Source of the DNA: Nitrospirota bacterium
Lineage (GTDB): Bacteria > Nitrospirota > Thermodesulfovibrionia > Thermodesulfovibrionales > SM23-35
Length of the DNA: 64,000 nt
Direction: 5' to 3'
NCBI GenBank assembly: GCA_013388455.1
Contig: JACAFF010000001.1
Span: 17,479 to 81,478, forward strand
Shown here: positions 7,973 through 16,355 of the stretch, in pieces
Numbering within the stretch: the stretch's first letter is position 1
Layout: every line of letters begins with the position of its first letter
Program-made: the position numbers and the translations under genes
Notes under the pieces: generated by a model
The model's database searches: none
What the model was told of the DNA's origin: nothing
What the model saw: only the letters and a program-made list of their open reading frames with translations

Positions 7973-10645
7973 ATGTATTGGCATCAGAAATCAATAGATG
8001 AGGTTATTGAAGAATTAAAAACATCCATTGAGGGTCTCTCCTCACAAAAGGCTGCAGAGCGTCTTAAAAAATATGGTCCCAATGAATTAAAAGAAAAAAA
8101 GAAAAAGACCCATCTCATGATGTTACTCGATCAATTCAAGGACTTTATGATCATTGTCCTTATTGCCGCAGCAATCATTTCTGGAATTATAGGCGAGCCT
8201 TCAGATACCATTGCCATCATAGTAATTGTAATTCTTAATGCCATTATCGGTTTTGTTCAGGAATATCGCGCAGAAAAGGCCATGGCTGCACTTAAAAAAT
8301 TGGCTGCCCCAAGTGCAACTGTTATAAGAGATGGAAAACCCTCAGATATACCTGCTTCTAAGCTCGTCCCTGGCGATATTGTATTTTTAGAGGCAGGGAA
8401 AATTGTTCCTGCAGATATGAGACTTATTGAAGGCATTCAATTAAAGGTTGAAGAGGCAGCCCTTACGGGTGAATCTGTTCCTGTAGAAAAGCATATCGAT
8501 ATTCTTCAAGATGAAATGATTCCTCTGGGTGACAGAAAAAACATGGTTTATAAAGGAACGGTTATTTCATATGGAAGGGGAAAAGGTGTAGTCGTTGCGA
8601 CAGGTTTGAACACCGAACTCGGTAGAATCGCCAAGATGCTTCAAGAGGAAGAAGAGGTGAAAACACCTCTTCAGAAAAGACTGGCAGTGTTTGGGCAGAA
8701 ACTTGCAGTAGCTGTCCTGATAATCTGTGCTTTAATATTTATTATTGGAATCTTTAGAGGAGAATCCCCTCTTTTGATGCTTCTTACAGCTATATCACTT
8801 GCCGTTGCTGCAATACCTGAAGCACTTCCTGCTGTTATCACTATATCTCTTGCTATTGGTGCAAAAAAGATGGTAAAGCAAAATGCCCTCATAAGAAAAC
8901 TTCCTGCGGTTGAGACCCTTGGGTCTGTGACTTATATTTGCTCAGATAAGACAGGAACTCTCACGCTAAATAGAATGACAGTAGAAGAGATATATGTGGA
9001 TGAGGAGCTTATAAAGACAGAAGGCGAGAAGAAAAAAAATTATGAAGATAAGCAAAAAATCTCAACTTCTCAACCTCTTGCCTTGTTTATGACAGCAATG
9101 GCATTAAACAATGATGCATTTTTAGATAAAGAAGGCAGAGAGATAGGAGACCCAACAGAAACAGCTTTATATAAGATTGCTAAGGAAAAAGGGTTTGATA
9201 AAAATGAACTTGAAAAAATTTTTCCACGCATTGCAGAGATTCCATTTGACTCCAAAAGAAAATGTATGACTACCTTCCACAGTATTAATAAAGAAAAAAC
9301 TAATCTATCTGACATTATGCATGATGCATCTTTTTTTTCCTTTACCAAAGGGGCAGTAGATGTCTTGATCGAAAAAGCTGACAATATTTTGACTGCTCAA
9401 GGGTTAATCCCAATTGATAAGAAAAAGATTTCAGAAATTAACGACAAAATGGCTTCTGAAGGGTTACGCGTATTAGGTATAGCTATGAGATATTGGGACA
9501 ATATACCACAGGATATCTCACCTGAGAATGTTGAGAAAAATTTTACTATCTTAGGCCTTGTTGGCATGATAGACCCACCAAGAGAAGAGGCAAAAGAGTC
9601 CGTAGCCTTGTGCAAAACCGCAGGAATAAAACCTGTTATGATTACAGGTGACCATCCACTCACAGCAAAAGCGATAGCAGAACGTCTTAAAATTCTTGAG
9701 GATGACTCAAGGTCGATCATTACAGGTAAAGAGCTTGCTGAACTTCCCATAGAGGAATTTGAAGACCATGTCGAAAAGATTAAGGTCTATGCTAGAGTAG
9801 CTCCCGAACAAAAACTGAAGATTGTTAAAGCACTCCAGGACAAAGGCCAATTTGTTGCTATGACAGGAGATGGAGTTAATGATGCACCAGCATTAAAAAG
9901 AGCAGATATAGGCGTAGCAATGGGTATTACAGGAACTGATGTTGCAAAAGAAGCTTCGCACATGATACTCCTTGATGACAACTTTGCAACCATTGTGAAA
10001 GCTGTAAAAGAAGGCAGAAGGATATTTGACAACATCCGTAAGTTTATAAAATATACGATGACAAGTAATTCAGGTGAGATTTGGACTATTTTCCTCGCGC
10101 CATTTCTTGGGCTACCAATTCCTCTTCTGCCAATCCACATCCTGTGGATTAATCTTGTTACAGACGGACTTCCTGGTCTTGCCCTTGCAGCAGAGCCTGC
10201 TGAGAAAGAAATAATGAAAAGACCACCTCGTCACCCGCAGGAGAGTATATTTGCACACGGCCTTGTTGCACATATCATCTGGGTAGGACTCCTCATGGGA
10301 TTTGTATCTATATTTACACAGGCCTGGTCTATAAAGACAGGTCACGCTCACTGGCAGACAATGGTTTTTACAGTACTATGCCTCAGTCAGATGGGACATG
10401 TGCTTGCAATTCGTTCTGAAAAGGAGTCTCTCTTTTCTCAAGGACTCTTTTCTAATAAGCCTTTGTTTGGCGCGTTTATTCTGACCATCTTACTCCAATT
10501 GTCGACAATATATATGCCTTTTCTGAATCCAATATTTAAAACAAAACCTCTAACAATTAATGAATTATTAATATGTTTTGGCTTGTCCTCTATTGTTTTC
10601 TTTGCTGTTGAAATAGAAAAAAGTTGGATAAGGAAGATATATTAA
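7973..10645 (+). CDS. P2-type cation-transporting ATPase (Ca2+/Mn2+ type)
   Basis: This 890-aa inner-membrane pump exports a divalent cation using an aspartyl-phosphate cycle. Seen in order are an N-terminal cation-ATPase domain (1-70), two membrane helices (about 57-100), an actuator domain with TGES (165-168), helices 3-4 with AAIPEALP, the phosphorylation motif DKTGTLT (Asp325), a nucleotide domain (about 340-560), MTGDGVNDAPALKRADIG in the hinge, and a C-terminal helix set with NLVTDGLPGLALA. The PEALP and NxxxD residues are those of SERCA/PMR1-type Ca2+/Mn2+ pumps. The Mn2+ riboswitch 490 bases upstream suggests Mn2+ is a physiological substrate, although htpX wreckage and a repeat lie between. 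Confidence 0.9.
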   Translation: MYWHQKSIDEVIEELKTSIEGLSSQKAAERLKKYGPNELKEKKKKTHLMMLLDQFKDFMIIVLIAAAIISGIIGEPSDTIAIIVIVILNAIIGFVQEYRAEKAMAALKKLAAPSATVIRDGKPSDIPASKLVPGDIVFLEAGKIVPADMRLIEGIQLKVEEAALTGESVPVEKHIDILQDEMIPLGDRKNMVYKGTVISYGRGKGVVVATGLNTELGRIAKMLQEEEEVKTPLQKRLAVFGQKLAVAVLIICALIFIIGIFRGESPLLMLLTAISLAVAAIPEALPAVITISLAIGAKKMVKQNALIRKLPAVETLGSVTYICSDKTGTLTLNRMTVEEIYVDEELIKTEGEKKKNYEDKQKISTSQPLALFMTAMALNNDAFLDKEGREIGDPTETALYKIAKEKGFDKNELEKIFPRIAEIPFDSKRKCMTTFHSINKEKTNLSDIMHDASFFSFTKGAVDVLIEKADNILTAQGLIPIDKKKISEINDKMASEGLRVLGIAMRYWDNIPQDISPENVEKNFTILGLVGMIDPPREEAKESVALCKTAGIKPVMITGDHPLTAKAIAERLKILEDDSRSIITGKELAELPIEEFEDHVEKIKVYARVAPEQKLKIVKALQDKGQFVAMTGDGVNDAPALKRADIGVAMGITGTDVAKEASHMILLDDNFATIVKAVKEGRRIFDNIRKFIKYTMTSNSGEIWTIFLAPFLGLPIPLLPIHILWINLVTDGLPGLALAAEPAEKEIMKRPPRHPQESIFAHGLVAHIIWVGLLMGFVSIFTQAWSIKTGHAHWQTMVFTVLCLSQMGHVLAIRSEKESLFSQGLFSNKPLFGAFILTILLQLSTIYMPFLNPIFKTKPLTINELLICFGLSSIVFFAVEIEKSWIRKIY

Positions 10646-10932
10646 GAAGACTTTTTAAATAAAGCATCAAGTTTTTTCATAGCCTCTTCTTTTTCTTGCG
10701 ATAAAGATATTGATGAAGATTCTCTAAAAATAAAATAGTCACAGAAGTTTGCCTTGTCCCTTGTTCTCTGAAATTCAGCCTTTGGTTCAATGCATTTATT
10801 GTGGCTTTTTTCCGAATAGAATTTGCAATTTAGACAGACATGAAGATCACTTCCGCAAGTTGGACATATAGACTTCCTTGAAAAATATTTATCTATTTCG
10901 ACTTTTTTGCCACAGAAAGCACATATTTTCAT
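10642..10932 (-). CDS. Small zinc-ribbon protein of unknown function
   Basis: A 96-aa protein with several zinc-type knuckles: CAFC near residue 4, CPTC near 23, CLNC near 34, and further Cys in NKCIEPK and NFCDYF. The C-terminus is a charged helix containing KEEAMKKLDALFKK. I do not recognise a family with known function. The C-terminal end overlaps the convergent ATPase gene by four bases. The arrangement of the second and third knuckles resembles rubredoxin-like ribbons used for structural zinc rather than electron transfer. It may be co-transcribed with the GYD-domain gene upstream at 10982-11266, which reads the same way 49 bases away. Confidence 0.7.
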   Translation of the reverse strand: MKICAFCGKKVEIDKYFSRKSICPTCGSDLHVCLNCKFYSEKSHNKCIEPKAEFQRTRDKANFCDYFIFRESSSISLSQEKEEAMKKLDALFKKSS

Positions 10933-10981
10933 ATGTTTCTTATTTGCTCCAAATTAGTTTGTTAATATATCGAACAGATTC

Positions 10982-11266
10982 TTATTTTATCTTCTTGATA
11001 AAATCCTCTATTGGTAAAGCTGCAAGAGTGAGAAGTTGGACAGATCCACGTGCTCCGAGTTCAACAGACATTTTCATAATAGTAGAATTATCAGGGGCTT
11101 CAACAATATTAACAAAATCATACGGACCAAGAACTGCATATTGCTTTATTACCTTTACTCCCATCTTTTCTATTTCTTTGTTGACCTCGAGAATCCTCTT
11201 TGGATTCTCTTTTATTGTTTTACGCCCTTCGTCAGTCAATGTGCTTAATATAACGTAGTATGCCAT
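10982..11266 (-). CDS. GYD-domain protein
   Basis: This 94-aa protein matches the GYD family of small ferredoxin-fold (dimeric alpha-beta barrel) proteins: it starts MAYYVILSTLTDEGRKTIKENP, contains the variant of the name motif YAVLGPYDFVNIVEAPD near residue 45, and ends in a hydrophobic strand LTLAALPIEDF. The biochemical role of the family is not established. A good ribosome binding site (AAAGGAG) precedes the ATG. It reads toward the zinc-ribbon gene and away from the NifU operon. Confidence 0.8.
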   Translation of the reverse strand: MAYYVILSTLTDEGRKTIKENPKRILEVNKEIEKMGVKVIKQYAVLGPYDFVNIVEAPDNSTIMKMSVELGARGSVQLLTLAALPIEDFIKKIK

Positions 11267-11363
11267 TTCCTAACTCCTTTCATTATAAATCATTATGAAT
11301 TGAAATTTATTTCAATCTAAACCTGTGCATACATTTATAGACAATTATATTAATTTTGTCAAA

Positions 11364-11393
11364 TTGACATTTTAATGAAAGCTTTGTTTAAAT
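11364..11393 (+). promoter_or_regulatory. Candidate sigma70 promoter of nifU, predicting a leaderless transcript
   Basis: TTGACA (11364-11369) and TTAAAT (11388-11393) are 18 bases apart. The implied start is at or within a few bases of the nifU ATG at 11400, and no ribosome binding site precedes that ATG. Confidence 0.5.
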
Positions 11394-11399
11394 TATAAA

Positions 11400-12230
11400 A
11401 TGTGGGATTATACAGATAAAGTTAAGGAATTTTTCTTGAATCCAAAGAATATCGGAGAAATAGATAATCCTGATGCAGTTGGTGAAGTTGGAAGTATTAT
11501 ATGCGGTGATGCATTGAGGTTGACACTCAAAGTAGATAAAGAGACGAATAGGATTATTGATGCAAGATTCCAGACATTCGGTTGTGCAAGTGCAATAGCA
11601 AGCTCATCAGCACTCACAGAACTAATTAAAGGAAAAACACTCGATGAGGCTCTTCAGATATCAAATCAAGACATTGCTGATTTTCTCGGAGGCCTTCCAA
11701 AAGAAAAGATGCATTGCTCTGTTATGGGGAGAGAGGCTCTTGAAGCTGCGATAAATAATTATAAGGGGATCCCAACTGTAGTTGAGGAAGAGGGAAGAGT
11801 TGTCTGTCAGTGTTTTAATGTAACTGAAGAAAAAATAAGAAAAGTGGCAATGGAAAATCATCTTACAACTGTTGATGATATAACAAATTATACAAAAGCT
11901 GGTGGTGGTTGTGGTGAATGCAAGAGTGAAATCGAAGCAATACTCAGGGATATATGGTTAATTAAAAAACCCGAGAAATTGACAAAACAAAAAAAGCTTA
12001 CCAATTTACAAAAAATTGCACTTATACAGGAGATCATTGAAAAAGAAATCAGACCAGCATTGCAGTCCGATGGAGGCGATATAGAAATTATAGATATAGA
12101 AGGTAATAAAGTTGTTATTGCCATGCGTGGAATGTGCACAGGTTGTGTTATGTCAGGTGTTACCATAGATAGCATACAGAATAAGCTAAGAGAATTCGTA
12201 GGTGAGGAGATAACAGTCGAAGTCCAGTGA
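11400..12230 (+). CDS. nifU: NifU Fe-S cluster scaffold (three-domain)
   Basis: It assembles Fe-S clusters on a scaffold using sulfur from the adjacent cysteine desulfurase. Three domains are visible: an IscU-like N-terminus with scaffold Cys35, Cys62 and Cys106; a central BFD-like [2Fe-2S] domain with CQC (136, 138) and CGEC (171, 174); and a C-terminal Nfu domain with CTGC (246, 249). This full-length 276-aa architecture is that of NifU in nitrogen fixers and in epsilon-proteobacteria and other anaerobes that use NIF as their general system; no nitrogenase genes are in the window. The stop overlaps nifS by four bases (GTGA). Confidence 0.93.
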   Translation: MWDYTDKVKEFFLNPKNIGEIDNPDAVGEVGSIICGDALRLTLKVDKETNRIIDARFQTFGCASAIASSSALTELIKGKTLDEALQISNQDIADFLGGLPKEKMHCSVMGREALEAAINNYKGIPTVVEEEGRVVCQCFNVTEEKIRKVAMENHLTTVDDITNYTKAGGGCGECKSEIEAILRDIWLIKKPEKLTKQKKLTNLQKIALIQEIIEKEIRPALQSDGGDIEIIDIEGNKVVIAMRGMCTGCVMSGVTIDSIQNKLREFVGEEITVEVQ

Positions 12231-13402
12231 ATACCATATATCTTGATAATAATGCTACAACAAAGGTCGCCCCTGAAGTAATCGAAGAAATGATTCCTTA
12301 TTTGAGTATTTTTTATGGGAACCCATCGAGTATGCACACATTCGGAGGGCAACTTCTGAAAAAAATAGAAGAAGCAAGGGAGAAAGTAGCACTGCTTATA
12401 GGAGCTGACCCTGAGGAGATAATATTTACAAGCGGTGGGACAGAAAGTGATAACACAGCTATATTTAGTGCTGCCGAATTATATCCAACAAAAAAGCACA
12501 TAATTACTACCCGAGTAGAACATCCTGCAGTAAGAAATTTTTGTAAACACCTTGCACGCAGGGGTTACAGAATAACTTTTCTGCCTGTTAACAATCAGGG
12601 TCAGCTGAATATAGATGATCTTTTGAAAGCTATAGATGATGATACCTTGCTTGTATCAGTTATGTTCGCTAACAATGAAGTGGGAAATATTTTTCCTATT
12701 CAAGAAATAGGTGAAATACTTCGAGAGAGACATATATTATTTCATACCGATGCTGTCCAGGCTGTAGGAAAGATTCCGATAGACCTCAAAAAACTACCTG
12801 TAGACATGCTATCTCTTTCAGGACATAAATTGCATGCACCAAAAGGTATAGGCGTACTGTATATCAGAAAAGGAACACGGTTCTTTCCATACATTAGAGG
12901 TGGACATCAGGAAAAAGGAAGAAGGGCTGGTACCGAGAATGTCCCATCAATAATTGGACTTGGAAAAGCATGTGAACTTGCTATACAGAACATTAATATT
13001 GAGTATAATTATATTTCAAAACTTCGTGATAAGCTTGAAACATCTCTTATCAAACTATGCCCAGATGTAAGGATAAACGGAGATCCTCAGAATAGATTGC
13101 CAAACACAACAAACCTGAGTTTTGAATATATTGAGGGAGAAGCGATACTTCTAAGGATGAACGAATATGGCATATGTGCTTCTTCTGGATCAGCATGCAC
13201 TTCTGGTTCTCTCGAACCTTCTCATGTATTGAGGGCGATGGGGGTGCCTTTTACCGCAATTCACGGATCAATAAGATTCTCATTGAGCAGATATAATACT
13301 GAAGAAGAGATTGATAAGGTTATAGAAATATTACCAGGTATAGTTAACGATCTTAGACTGCTTTCTCCATTTGGTAGAGATAGACTCATAAGAAAACACT
13401 AA
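12227..13402 (+). CDS. nifS: Cysteine desulfurase (NifS/IscS family)
   Basis: A PLP enzyme that removes sulfur from cysteine as a persulfide for cluster assembly. The GTG start at 12227 overlaps the nifU stop, implying translational coupling. The PLP-binding lysine is K201 in SGHKLHAPKG, and the mobile loop catalytic cysteine is C324 in SSGSACTSGSLEPSHVL, the long-loop class I type. HTDAVQAVGK supplies the cofactor aspartate. The length (391 aa) is normal. The gene pair lacks IscA, IscX or ferredoxin neighbours. Confidence 0.93.
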   Translation: MNTIYLDNNATTKVAPEVIEEMIPYLSIFYGNPSSMHTFGGQLLKKIEEAREKVALLIGADPEEIIFTSGGTESDNTAIFSAAELYPTKKHIITTRVEHPAVRNFCKHLARRGYRITFLPVNNQGQLNIDDLLKAIDDDTLLVSVMFANNEVGNIFPIQEIGEILRERHILFHTDAVQAVGKIPIDLKKLPVDMLSLSGHKLHAPKGIGVLYIRKGTRFFPYIRGGHQEKGRRAGTENVPSIIGLGKACELAIQNINIEYNYISKLRDKLETSLIKLCPDVRINGDPQNRLPNTTNLSFEYIEGEAILLRMNEYGICASSGSACTSGSLEPSHVLRAMGVPFTAIHGSIRFSLSRYNTEEEIDKVIEILPGIVNDLRLLSPFGRDRLIRKH

Positions 13403-13515
13403 AATCATAAATTATAATTTAAGAACATTTTTATACAATATGAATTATGAGCTTAAATTTTTGCTTTTAGATTAAATTATTAGTAGAAATATAATGTACA
13501 ATTTCTGTTTATGCA

Positions 13516-13542
13516 TTGACATATTTTACTATCTTTTATTAT
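13516..13542 (+). promoter_or_regulatory. Sigma70-type promoter for the RNA/TonB region
   Basis: TTGACA at 13516 and TATTAT at 13537 are 15 bases apart in an otherwise very AT-rich stretch. A transcript would start near 13550 and run into the structured element ending in a terminator at about 13676, upstream of tonB. Confidence 0.5.
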
Positions 13543-13549
13543 TTTAATT

Positions 13550-13676
13550 AAAACACAATCAAAATATATTGAACATAAAGTTCAGATTGTAATAAAACTT
13601 TTAGGAAGAAAAGGAACTTTAAGCCACGAAGGCTGAAGATGTCTTGAAGGCATTGCTTTCGCGGCTTTTTTATTTT
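13550..13676 (+). ncRNA. Possible structured leader or small RNA ending in an intrinsic terminator
   Basis: Between the promoter at 13516 and tonB the sequence can form two nested helices (CAATC...GATTG enclosing GAAC-ATAAA-GTTC) and then a long hairpin in which AAGCCACGAAGGC pairs with GCTTTCGCGGCTT around an inner ATGTC/GGCAT helix, followed by TTTTTTATTTT. It may be a riboswitch-like attenuator for tonB-exbBD or an independent small RNA. It does not match a riboswitch class I can name. Confidence 0.4.
13623..13676 (+). terminator. Intrinsic terminator or attenuator upstream of tonB
   Basis: A GC-rich stem of about 13 pairs (one mismatch) with an internal second helix is followed by six T residues. 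It lies about 90 bases before tonB and more than 200 bases after nifS, so it could end nifS transcription or attenuate tonB. Confidence 0.6.
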
Positions 13677-13685
13677 CTGGAAAGT

Positions 13686-13740
13686 TTAATCAAGCCGAAT
13701 AATGCAGACATTACTCAAAAATTTATTTAACGCGATAATT
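13686..13740. repeat. TTAACC-ended repeat element, copy C (half copy)
   Basis: Only one arm is present: TAATCAAGCCGAATAATGCAGACATTACTCAAAAATTT followed by TTTAACGCGAT, matching the left arms of the copies at 54186 and 63642. The opposite arm is missing. It lies just before tonB and may contribute to its upstream region. Confidence 0.6.
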
Positions 13741-13765
13741 TTATTTAGAAAGATATTTATTGGAA

Positions 13766-14458
13766 ATGTATAAAAAAATTCATAGTAAATCATCTTTAAA
13801 CGTACACCATGGTTTATTTTTATCATTATTTATTCATGTGTTGATTTTTTTGATACCAGTTTCATTGATTGTGAAAAAGCATATACAGGAAATTGAATTG
13901 TTTGTCACAATTGAAGATGCATATGAACGACAAGATCAGGTATTAAAAAGACAAGTGATTAAGAAACTGATTGTAGAAAAGAAAATGGAACCTGAAATAG
14001 TAAAAGAAATTATCAAACCTATTGATATTCCAATTCCTGAGGATAAAAAAATTGAAATTGTCGAGCCGGCCAAGGAGATTGTGAACCTAAAGCCAATGGT
14101 GCAAGCTGAATCAAAACAAATACATGTTGAACAAATTACACCTGTTTATGGTCAACCTGAAACGATTGATACTGAATTTGGATCTGCAGAGGCTCCATCG
14201 TTTCTGCACAAGGAAATGCCAGTTTATCCACTTCTCGCAAAGAAGCTCGGAAAAGAGGGAAAAGTTGTTCTAAGACTTACAATTGATGAAAGAGGTAGTC
14301 TACTGAAAGTAGAAGTTGTAGATAAAGCTGGCTATGGTTTTACTGAGTCTGCTGTGAATGCGATAAAAAAGTCAACATTTCTACCGGCAAAAAAAGACGG
14401 CAAACCAGTATCATCGAGGGTTATATTACCAATTAGATTTACTCTCAGGAGGGACTAA
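13766..14458 (+). CDS. tonB: TonB energy transducer
   Basis: It couples the proton gradient to outer-membrane TonB-dependent receptors. One N-terminal membrane anchor (about 20-37, FLSLFIHVLIFLIPVSLIV) precedes a periplasmic stretch rich in Glu, Pro and Lys (about 50-125) and a C-terminal TonB domain (about 145-230) with YPLLAKKLGKEGKVVLRLTIDERG. The ATG at 13766 is preferred to the TTG six bases earlier. The gene overlaps exbB by one base (TAATG). The substrate system is not in the window, so iron, cobalamin or nickel uptake cannot be told apart. Confidence 0.87.
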   Translation: MYKKIHSKSSLNVHHGLFLSLFIHVLIFLIPVSLIVKKHIQEIELFVTIEDAYERQDQVLKRQVIKKLIVEKKMEPEIVKEIIKPIDIPIPEDKKIEIVEPAKEIVNLKPMVQAESKQIHVEQITPVYGQPETIDTEFGSAEAPSFLHKEMPVYPLLAKKLGKEGKVVLRLTIDERGSLLKVEVVDKAGYGFTESAVNAIKKSTFLPAKKDGKPVSSRVILPIRFTLRRD

Positions 14459-15000
14459 TGATAGATTTTTTCTTAAAAGGCGGTTTATTAATGTATCCGA
14501 TCCTGCTATGTTCTCTAACAGGGCTTACAATTTTAATAAATAAGTTTATTCAGTATAAAAGAATATTAAAAAGTGTCGGAAGGCCTCTACAAGAAATCTT
14601 AAAAGAACATTCTGATATTTTAGACCCTTTAGTAAAAGGGATTGAAAATGGTTATAACGAACAGGAGCTTTCTGTTACAGGTACAAAACAAATAAGAGAA
14701 ATCGAGAAAGGATTGAGCTGGCTTGCACTTATTGCAACTATTGCACCACTTCTTGGCCTTACAGGGACAGTCACAGGGATGATTAAAGCTTTCATGGTGA
14801 TTGCTGAAAGTTCAAGCGTAAACCCTTCAATGCTTGCTGGAGGCATCTGGGAGGCGCTTATTACCACTGCTGCCGGTTTACTCGTTGCAATCCCAATTCA
14901 TATTGGGCATCACTATCTCGAAAAACAGGCAGATGACATTGCTTTTATTTTGAAGGAGATTACAATTAGCCTTTATATGAAAAAGAGAAATGGATTTTAA
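14458..15000 (+). CDS. exbB: ExbB/TolQ-type proton channel subunit
   Basis: A MotA/TolQ/ExbB family inner-membrane protein that forms the proton path with ExbD and energises TonB. At 180 aa it is a short form with an N-terminal membrane helix (about 5-25) and two later helices (about 90-115 and 130-155) with LIATIAPLLGLTGTVTGMIKAF and WEALITTAAGLLVAIPI. It starts immediately at the tonB stop and overlaps exbD by 11 bases. Lack of pal/tolB and presence of tonB favour ExbB over TolQ. Confidence 0.87.
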   Translation: MIDFFLKGGLLMYPILLCSLTGLTILINKFIQYKRILKSVGRPLQEILKEHSDILDPLVKGIENGYNEQELSVTGTKQIREIEKGLSWLALIATIAPLLGLTGTVTGMIKAFMVIAESSSVNPSMLAGGIWEALITTAAGLLVAIPIHIGHHYLEKQADDIAFILKEITISLYMKKRNGF

Positions 15001-15400
15001 GAGAAGGAGACATAACCATGTTCATTTGAACATTGCACCACTTGTAGATGTTGTTTTTCTTCTGTTGCTTTTCTTTATGCTCACCTCACATCTGATTCAG
15101 GAACCCGCAATCAAAATAAAACTCCCTGAATCAAAAACATCAGAAACACAGAATGAGCATTTGAGCACAATCTATATTACTAAAAACGCAGATATATATT
15201 TTATGGATAAAAGAGTAGATATAGAGAACTTGCAAAGAGCTATTAAAGAATCTACATCTGAGGGAAAAAAGGAGTTTATTCGGATTAAAGTAGATAGAGA
15301 GGCAAATGTTGGATTATTAGTGAGAGTTATAGATGAAGTTAAAATTGCAGATATTACAAACTTCAGTATAGTTACAGAAAAGGGATACAGTGAGAAATGA
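14990..15400 (+). CDS. exbD: ExbD/TolR-type biopolymer transport protein
   Basis: The partner of ExbB in the TonB motor. A basic N-terminus (DFKRRRHNH) precedes a single membrane helix (about 17-35) with NIAPLVDVVFLLLLFFML, where the Asp is the conserved proton-carrying residue. The periplasmic domain (about 40-136) ends with a predicted fold typical of ExbD/TolR. The start overlaps the exbB end, which indicates coupled translation. Confidence 0.87.
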   Translation: MDFKRRRHNHVHLNIAPLVDVVFLLLLFFMLTSHLIQEPAIKIKLPESKTSETQNEHLSTIYITKNADIYFMDKRVDIENLQRAIKESTSEGKKEFIRIKVDREANVGLLVRVIDEVKIADITNFSIVTEKGYSEK

Positions 15401-15424
15401 AGGTTGGACTTAATAGTATTAACA

Positions 15425-15475
15425 GGTAATCTCACTGTAAGAAGCGAGATTACTTCGTTTCACTCGCAATGACGG
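15425..15475. repeat. Dispersed palindromic repeat, family 2, copy 1
   Basis: GGTAATCTCAC...GCGAGATTAC forms an inverted repeat followed by TTCGTTTCACTCGCAATGACGG. A related copy lies at 35402. It is located after exbD and has no coding frame. Confidence 0.55.
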
Positions 15476-15507
15476 TTTTTATCGCTGGATTTGGGTCATT
15501 TCGATAG

Positions 15508-15534
15508 TTGACAAATGAATTAATTTATTATAAT
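15508..15534 (+). promoter_or_regulatory. Sigma70-type promoter of the rubredoxin gene
   Basis: A perfect TTGACA (15508) and perfect TATAAT (15529) are separated by 15 bases. The predicted transcript start near 15541 leaves a 27-base leader containing AAGGAG before the rubredoxin ATG. Confidence 0.6.
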
Positions 15535-15567
15535 TTATTTATTAAATAATATAATAAGGAGAAATTT

Positions 15568-15756
15568 ATGAAAAAATATGTTTGTTCAGCATGTGGTTAT
15601 GTTTATGATCCTGAAAAAGGCGATCCTGACAATGGAATTAAACCTGGCACACCATTTGAGAAATTGCCTGATGAGTGGGTATGTCCTGCCTGTGGCGCTC
15701 CTAAATCAATGTTTGTAGAAGAGGGTTCACCATATAAAGAGTATGGAGTAAGATAA
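15568..15756 (+). CDS. Rubredoxin
   Basis: A 62-aa one-electron carrier with a single iron held by four cysteines, visible as CSACGY near residue 6 and CPACGAPK near residue 40, spaced as in classical rubredoxins. [26 protein letters not shown] is the family core in two parts. Rubredoxins commonly serve oxygen- or superoxide-detoxifying enzymes in anaerobes, but no such partner is adjacent. A strong promoter and ribosome binding site (AAGGAG) precede it. The glutaredoxin-like gene starts 11 bases after its stop and is probably co-transcribed. Confidence 0.93.
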   Translation: MKKYVCSACGYVYDPEKGDPDNGIKPGTPFEKLPDEWVCPACGAPKSMFVEEGSPYKEYGVR

Positions 15757-15767
15757 AGAAGAAAACA

Positions 15768-16022
15768 ATGCAAAAACCTGTCAGAATTTATACACTAAGC
15801 ACCTGTGGCCACTGCAAGGCTACCAAGAAATTGCTTGACAGATTAGAAATAAAATATGAATTTATCGATGTAGATTTGTTACCTTTTGAGCAGCAGAATG
15901 CAGTTCTTGATGATGTTAAAAAGTATAATCCTCAATGTAGCTTTCCGACAATAATCATTGGTGATGGTGTTATTGTGGGGTATAATGAACAAGAAATCAG
16001 ATCAGCACTCAGCCTGAAATAA
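15768..16022 (+). CDS. Glutaredoxin-like thiol redox protein
   Basis: This 84-aa thioredoxin-fold protein has the active site STCGHCKATKKLL near residue 12 and the cis-Pro segment CSFPTIIIGDGVIVGYNEQEI near residue 63. The CGHC dithiol suggests a protein-disulfide reductase or NrdH-like role rather than a monothiol glutaredoxin. Electron donor is unknown. It follows rubredoxin by 11 bases, which suggests a small redox operon. Confidence 0.85.
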   Translation: MQKPVRIYTLSTCGHCKATKKLLDRLEIKYEFIDVDLLPFEQQNAVLDDVKKYNPQCSFPTIIIGDGVIVGYNEQEIRSALSLK

Positions 16023-16086
16023 AAAATTTAGAAGCAAAGTCCTTCATAATTAATTTAAAATAGTAAACACAGGCTGAAAGAGAATC

Positions 16087-16353
16087 ATGGAAAGGTTATC
16101 CAAAGCAAAGAGAGCTGCTAAAGCTGGTATAAGACATCTACTTAATGAAACCATCATTGGTATAAAAATAGATAAATCAATTTATACTGCTGAACGTCTT
16201 CAGGATGTTCTCGAAGAGATAGATAAAACTATTAAAGAATATAATTTAAATGATGATTTTTTAAACGATTATGTTGATGAAGTTTATAGAGCATTATATA
16301 ATGCAAGGCGCTATCTTGATGCTGCTGTTATTGCAAAAAAGTATAATCTCTGA
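16087..16353 (+). CDS. Small all-helical protein of unknown function
   Basis: The 88-aa product is predicted to be entirely helical and rich in Lys, Ala, Asp and Tyr, with a basic N-terminus (ERLSKAKRAAKAGIRHLL) and a Tyr/Asp-rich C-terminal half (NDYVDEVYRALYNARRYLDA). It has no Cys, signal or membrane segment. I do not recognise a family. It stands 64 bases after the glutaredoxin gene and immediately before repeat copy D, so it may be the last gene of the redox unit. Confidence 0.6.
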   Translation: MERLSKAKRAAKAGIRHLLNETIIGIKIDKSIYTAERLQDVLEEIDKTIKEYNLNDDFLNDYVDEVYRALYNARRYLDAAVIAKKYNL

Positions 16354-16355
16354 GA

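Noticed and set aside
13403..13760. c-di-GMP, molybdenum or cobalamin riboswitch before tonB
   Set aside because: The hairpin with GCCACGAAGGC resembles pieces of such aptamers, but the remaining conserved blocks are absent.
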